A model generated the notes under the pieces. The model saw only the letters and a program-made list of their open reading frames with translations, was not told the origin of the DNA and did not search any database. Positions 60,094 through 64,000 of a stretch of DNA of 64,000 bases are shown piece by piece; position 1 is the first letter of the stretch; each line of letters opens with the position of its first letter. The position numbers were made by a program, and so were the translations under genes. Origin of the DNA: Thermobaculum terrenum ATCC BAA-798 (GTDB taxonomy: Bacteria > Chloroflexota > Chloroflexia > Thermobaculales > Thermobaculaceae); contig NC_013526.1 in assembly GCF_000025005.1 (NCBI RefSeq), positions 682,001 through 746,000 on the forward strand, in the 5' to 3' direction.

Positions 60094-60804
60094 TTACTCT
60101 GTGAGGAGACCCATACGCTGCCTGACGCTGTAGTAGCTGGCAGGACGCATGAGCGCCACGGCGCGCTCGCAGCCCGCCTCCGCCCCCCGCATGCGGCTGG
60201 CCCCGTCGTACCACTGCTCGTACCTGAAGGATACCACCTCACCCCGGAAGAGGCTGTAGGCGTGGATGGCCTCCAGGTACCGGTCCCATACCTCGGTGAC
60301 GTCCAGGTACACCTCGGGCCTGAAGCCCTCCATATCCTCCCAGTTCTCCGCGAAGTACACCCGGGACGGCGAGTGTTCGGGATATTCCCGCTTGAACGCC
60401 TTCAGCCCTGCAAAGAACAGCGAGGCCATCACGTTATCGTGGGTGTTGTTGTGATCCCTGTGGAAGCTCCCCCTCCAGTGGGTGAGGATCACGGACGGCC
60501 GATGCTTGCGAATGAGGTCGGCCACCATCCACTGCGCCTCCTCATTGACTGGTAGCTCGCCGTCCGGATAGGGGAGCATGACGCACTCGGCCCCCAGGAT
60601 CTCGGCGGCCCGCTGCGCCTCCTCGCGCTTGATCTGGAGGTACTCCTCCGGCGTCAGGGTGGGGCTGCCCTTCTCACCTCCCGTCATATGGACCAGCACC
60701 GCTCGCCAACCCGCGCGGACGTGCAACAGCACGGCAGCTCCGCCCATGATCTCGGCATCGGCAGCGTGGGCCCCTACTACCATGATGCACTTGTGCGACT
60801 CCAC
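60094..60804 (-). CDS. PIG-L/LmbE-family deacetylase
   Basis: 236 residues. The zinc motif is GAHAADAEI (AHAAD in place of the common AHPDD), with THWRGSFHRDHNNTH supplying the distal His. These enzymes remove N-acetyl or similar groups from sugars or glycosides. The GTG start is five bases after AGGAGGT. The AHPDD to AHAAD change keeps the His and the last Asp. It is downstream of a GNAT gene and a sugar ABC transporter, so a role in handling N-acetylated sugars is plausible. Confidence 0.85.
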   Translation of the reverse strand: MESHKCIMVVGAHAADAEIMGGAAVLLHVRAGWRAVLVHMTGGEKGSPTLTPEEYLQIKREEAQRAAEILGAECVMLPYPDGELPVNEEAQWMVADLIRKHRPSVILTHWRGSFHRDHNNTHDNVMASLFFAGLKAFKREYPEHSPSRVYFAENWEDMEGFRPEVYLDVTEVWDRYLEAIHAYSLFRGEVVSFRYEQWYDGASRMRGAEAGCERAVALMRPASYYSVRQRMGLLTE

Positions 60805-60814
60805 AACTCACCTC

Positions 60815-61765
60815 CTACAGATCTTTCTTGAGCACGGCAAATCGCCTCACCTCATGAAAACCACACTGCGAGTATAGCTTCGCCGCATAGTCGCCGGTCC
60901 AGAGGAACCATGCAGCGTGATAACCCTTCTTCCGCATCTCCAGGAGCATGTGCGCGAGCAACACCCTGCCTATGCCACGGCTCCTGAGGTCAGGGTTCAC
61001 CCCAAAGGGGCCAAAGCGCTCAGCCCTGTGTTGGGCGTACCCCACGACCTCTTCCTCCAGGAAGGCCACCACCATCCCCACCGTGCGAGGGTCACCGGCA
61101 AACAGGTCTCCCAGCACCCCCGAGGCCTCACGGTGCCAGTCCCAGGTGAAGTGCTGCTGGACGAACGCCAGCACAGGCACTATGTCCCCAGGTTCGACCT
61201 CCCTCACCACCACCCCCTCGCCGCGCAGCCTCTCCTCCACCTCCTGGATGTGGGCCGGTATCTGGAAGCCCGTGAGCTCGGCGCGCATGCTGAGGGGACG
61301 CTCCACGACCTCCCAGCTATCGCGCAGCAGCCACTCCACCGCCCTCCCGTAGGCGTGCACATCGACGCCGGGGGTGAAGTAGTTGGGCACGTACGGCGAG
61401 ATCGCGACGGTCCTCGCCCCCAGGCTCCTCAGCCGCTGCAGCGCCTCATCCAGCAGCCTGCGCCCGATACCCCTGCCTTGCCAATCCGGCTCGACCCCGA
61501 AGGCCGTGATCCAGGCCTGCTCCGGCTGGAGGCCGTCGTTGAAGAACGGTACCCGCCGTCTGAGCGACAGGACGAAGCCCCTTAGCTGTCCTTCGCACTC
61601 GGCTACCAGGCAGCCCTCCGGATCGAAGTTAGGATCGAGCAGCACCTTGGAGCGCCAGGTAGCGGGGTTGATGGGGTCCACCACCAGCGCCGAGTTCCAC
61701 ACCCTGAGCAGGGCTTCCTCATCGGTGGCCCGATAGGGCCGAACGGAGATGTATGCTTTATCCAT
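60815..61765 (-). CDS. Tandem GNAT acetyltransferase
   Basis: 316 residues, two GNAT domains. The first (1-150) has the acetyl-CoA loop VEPDWQGRGIGRRLLDEAL; the second (about 180-316) has VNPDLRSRGIGRVLLAHML. Both pyrophosphate-binding loops (RGIGR) are intact, which is notable because one domain is often degenerate. The substrate is not known. It lies between the ABC permeases and the deacetylase gene on the same strand; an acetylation/deacetylation pair is a possible reading. Confidence 0.85.
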   Translation of the reverse strand: MDKAYISVRPYRATDEEALLRVWNSALVVDPINPATWRSKVLLDPNFDPEGCLVAECEGQLRGFVLSLRRRVPFFNDGLQPEQAWITAFGVEPDWQGRGIGRRLLDEALQRLRSLGARTVAISPYVPNYFTPGVDVHAYGRAVEWLLRDSWEVVERPLSMRAELTGFQIPAHIQEVEERLRGEGVVVREVEPGDIVPVLAFVQQHFTWDWHREASGVLGDLFAGDPRTVGMVVAFLEEEVVGYAQHRAERFGPFGVNPDLRSRGIGRVLLAHMLLEMRKKGYHAAWFLWTGDYAAKLYSQCGFHEVRRFAVLKKDL

Positions 61766-61771
61766 GGATCC

Positions 61772-62617
61772 TCACCCCTTCATACCAGTCATAGCTATAC
61801 CTTGCACGAAGTACCGCTGCAGCGCCAGGAACACCAGCACCACCGGGACGATCGCCAGCGCGGAGCCCGCCATCTGCAGGTTGATCACCTGTGGGCTGCT
61901 GGCGTAGACCTTCAGGCTGTTGAGCCCCAGCGGGATCGTCCACATGTCCGAGGACCTCACCACCACGAGCGGCCAGAGGAAGTTGTTCCATTGGTAGACG
62001 AAAGCCAGTATGCCCAGCGCGCTCAGCGCCGGAGCGCTCAGAGGGACGGCGATCTGCCAGTAGATCCGGAACTCCGACGCGCCGTCTATCCTAGCCGCAT
62101 CCAGCAGCTCCTCCGGCAGGCTCAGCATGTACTGGCGCATCAGGAATATGCCGAAGGCGGTCACGATGTTCGGTACTATCAGTCCCCAGTACGAGTTCAC
62201 CCAACCGAGCTCCTTCACTATGTAGAACACAGGGATGAGCACGACGAAGAAGGGGATCATGATGGTGGCCAGCACCAAGACGAAAAGGAGATCGCGCCCC
62301 GGAAATTGAAACTTGGCGAAGCCGTACCCGGAGAGCGAGCTGGTGAGCAGTATGCCCAAGGTGGTGGTCAGGGCCACGAAGAGGCTGTTGAAGTACATCC
62401 TGCCGAGGGGCAGGACCTCTCGCAGCCGGATGTAGTTCTCAAGCTGCGGGCTGTGCGGGAACCACACCAGGGGACGAGCCATGACCTCCGCGGAGGTCAT
62501 CAGCGAGGCCAGGATCATCCAGATGAACGGCAGCAGCATGAGAAACGCCCCCACCGATAGCACCAAGTACTTCAGAGCGTTCAGGAACGCGCTCGATGGC
62601 CTGAGTTGTGCGCTCAT
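61772..62617 (-). CDS. Carbohydrate ABC transporter permease (MalG type)
   Basis: 281 residues, six helices. EAA loop [23 protein letters not shown]-terminus [12 protein letters not shown]. The start overlaps the upstream permease stop by four bases (ATGA). Third sugar transporter of the window, separate from the two near the left end. Confidence 0.9.
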   Translation of the reverse strand: MSAQLRPSSAFLNALKYLVLSVGAFLMLLPFIWMILASLMTSAEVMARPLVWFPHSPQLENYIRLREVLPLGRMYFNSLFVALTTTLGILLTSSLSGYGFAKFQFPGRDLLFVLVLATIMIPFFVVLIPVFYIVKELGWVNSYWGLIVPNIVTAFGIFLMRQYMLSLPEELLDAARIDGASEFRIYWQIAVPLSAPALSALGILAFVYQWNNFLWPLVVVRSSDMWTIPLGLNSLKVYASSPQVINLQMAGSALAIVPVVLVFLALQRYFVQGIAMTGMKG

Positions 62618-63543
62618 TCTCTCTCCCTCAACAGGCGTAGCTGGATCAAGGTCATGGCAAACACGACGACGAACAGCAGGATCGCCATAGCTGTAGCTCG
62701 TCCCATGCGCAGGAACTGAAATGCCGTCTGGTACATGTACAGCACCAGCGTGTTCGTCGAGTTGACGGGCCCGCCGTTGGTAAGGATGAAAGGCAGGTCG
62801 AACACCTGCAGGGACGACAGCGTGATGATCACGGCGACGAACAGGATCGTGGGGCGAAGCAGCGGCAAGGTGATCCTCCAGAACTGCTGCCAGCTACCAG
62901 CCCCGTCCACCTTGGCGGCATCGTACACCTCGCCAGGAATGCTCTGCAGCCCCGCCAGGAAGATGATCATGTAGTATCCCAACTCGTGCCAAATGGAGGT
63001 AGCGATAAGGCTGGGCATCGCCTGGCTTGGGCTGTTCGTGAAATCCAGCGTCGGCAACCCCAAGAACTGGAGGACACCGTTGAACAGCCCATACGTGGGG
63101 TGATAGAGGTTAGACCACACGATGGCGATGGCCACAGAAGAGGTAACGTAGGGCATGAAGAAGGCCGACCTCCAGAGAGCCCTCAGCCGCAGGCGGGAGT
63201 TGAGCAGCAGCGCCACCGCCAGGGACAGCGCCATGGTCAGCACAACGTTGCCCAAGGCGAACACGACGCTGTTCCTGAACGTCTGCCAGAACAGGGGATC
63301 CTCGAACAACAGATAGCGGTAGTTCTCGAACCCCAGAAAGCGCGCTCTGCTCAGGGGGACCAGCATGTTCCAGTCGTGCAGGCTCACGTAGATGGTGAAC
63401 AGGAAGGGGATGAGAGCGAAGACCAACAGGAAGGCGATGGAGGGGGCTATGAATAGGTAGCCCGCTACCGCCTTCCTGCCGAGCACCCTGCGGTGCGCGC
63501 GCCTCTCACGTGCTGCTTCCTTTGTGGCACTGATCGTGCGCAT
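62614..63543 (-). CDS. Carbohydrate ABC transporter permease (MalF type)
   Basis: 309 residues. [20 protein letters not shown] opens the membrane part; the EAA loop is [22 protein letters not shown] and [12 protein letters not shown] the conserved CUT1 segment. Very basic first 25 residues. It follows the binding-protein gene by six bases. Confidence 0.9.
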   Translation of the reverse strand: MRTISATKEAARERRAHRRVLGRKAVAGYLFIAPSIAFLLVFALIPFLFTIYVSLHDWNMLVPLSRARFLGFENYRYLLFEDPLFWQTFRNSVVFALGNVVLTMALSLAVALLLNSRLRLRALWRSAFFMPYVTSSVAIAIVWSNLYHPTYGLFNGVLQFLGLPTLDFTNSPSQAMPSLIATSIWHELGYYMIIFLAGLQSIPGEVYDAAKVDGAGSWQQFWRITLPLLRPTILFVAVIITLSSLQVFDLPFILTNGGPVNSTNTLVLYMYQTAFQFLRMGRATAMAILLFVVVFAMTLIQLRLLRERE

Positions 63544-63549
63544 GGGCTG

Positions 63550-64000
63550 CTACTGCCTCTTCTCTTTCAAGATGCGGTCGGCCTCCTGAGCCGCCGTATC
63601 CAGCGCCTCCTTGGGTGACTTCTGCTTGTACCAGGCCGCCTCTATCTGTTTCTGCAGAGACGTCTTGATCTCCTGAGCGCCAGGTATGATCGGCTCGGTA
63701 CGCGCGTTGCGGAGGGCATCTACGAACGGCTTGATGAACGGGTCGTTGATCCTGTTGGCCAGGGCCTTTTGGTCGGACAACTGGCTGGGTAAGGCGTTCA
63801 GCCCGGTGGTAAGGTACTCCCCCATGGGCGAGGCCTTACCGTTCCTGGGACTGTTGAGGCATTCGATGAACTTCCAGGCAATGTCCGCGTGTGGGCTGTT
63901 CTTGTCAACCCCCCACAGCCAGTTGTACTGCAGCGCCACCGACTCATGGCCGTCGTTGTACGGGATGGGTGCAGAGCCAAAGCTCTTGATGCCCAGAGAG
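63550..64000 (-). CDS. Sugar ABC transporter substrate-binding protein, C-terminal part
   Basis: 150 codons visible; the gene continues beyond the right edge. GSAPIPYNDGHESVALQYNW and NSPHADIAWKFIECLNSP are typical of the hinge and closing helix of family-1 solute-binding proteins. The remainder is helical and lysine-rich, ending EADRILKEKRQ. It is the first of a binding-protein/permease/permease set. The lipobox lies outside the window. Confidence 0.85.
   Translation of the reverse strand, partial: SLGIKSFGSAPIPYNDGHESVALQYNWLWGVDKNSPHADIAWKFIECLNSPRNGKASPMGEYLTTGLNALPSQLSDQKALANRINDPFIKPFVDALRNARTEPIIPGAQEIKTSLQKQIEAAWYKQKSPKEALDTAAQEADRILKEKRQ

Overview
The window reads as chromosomal DNA of a GC-rich bacterium with heavy use of AGG arginine codons, strong GGAGG ribosome-binding sites, Tat/lipobox sugar-binding lipoproteins, DUF5671-like membrane repeats, and a nitrate reductase built from a Nas/Nap-type molybdoenzyme plus a Rieske protein. 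A thermophilic Chloroflexota (Thermomicrobia-like) host fits best. This is an inference from style and gene content; there is no rRNA or marker gene here to prove it.

Positions 1-22.6 kb are a carbohydrate-utilisation region. It holds two complete sugar ABC transporters (binding protein plus two permeases; no ATPase gene), a GH38 alpha-mannosidase, a GH99-like (WbsX) enzyme, a putative TIM-barrel hydrolase, and two large secreted multidomain glycosidases. A downstream sugar-processing set follows: class I aldolase, Gfo/Idh/MocA dehydrogenase, PfkB kinase and D-lyxose/mannose isomerase. A mannose-containing glycan is the most coherent substrate guess. Two promoter regions are readable: one with a 24-bp perfect palindrome at the predicted start site, and one where two opposing promoters overlap completely.

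Positions 22.8-28.9 kb are a reverse-strand nitrate operon (membrane cytochrome-like subunit, Mo-bisMGD catalytic subunit, four-cluster ferredoxin, Rieske protein, small membrane protein, NarK-type transporter) behind a TCGACA-N17-TATAAT promoter.

Positions 28.9-59.7 kb are a dense stress/hypoxia island: a Ca2+-type and an Mg2+-type P-type ATPase, acetate kinase with a divergent phosphoketolase, six two-domain universal stress proteins, three flavodoxin-like proteins, two DoxX proteins, two VIT/CCC1 proteins (one fused to a ferritin-like domain), a PspC protein, DUF5671 and other membrane proteins, an orphan PAS-GAF kinase, and a two-component system. That system's kinase has a GAF domain that resembles the heme GAF of mycobacterial DosS. 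At least six promoter regions in this island carry the same paired element (YACCC-N4-GGGTR, fuller form GACYACCCYTAGGGTGTG). Its proximal copy is centred about 43 bp upstream of the start site I predict and the second copy usually 22-23 bp further up. I propose that this island is a DosRS-like regulon with its own operator; this is the main candidate new system. One membrane-protein gene in the island is interrupted by two in-frame TAG codons, both at or near positions where its intact paralogue 1.7 kb away has tyrosine.

Positions 60.1-64 kb hold a PIG-L deacetylase, a double GNAT acetyltransferase and a third sugar ABC transporter whose binding protein runs off the window. I found no tRNA, rRNA, CRISPR array, IS element or prophage gene.
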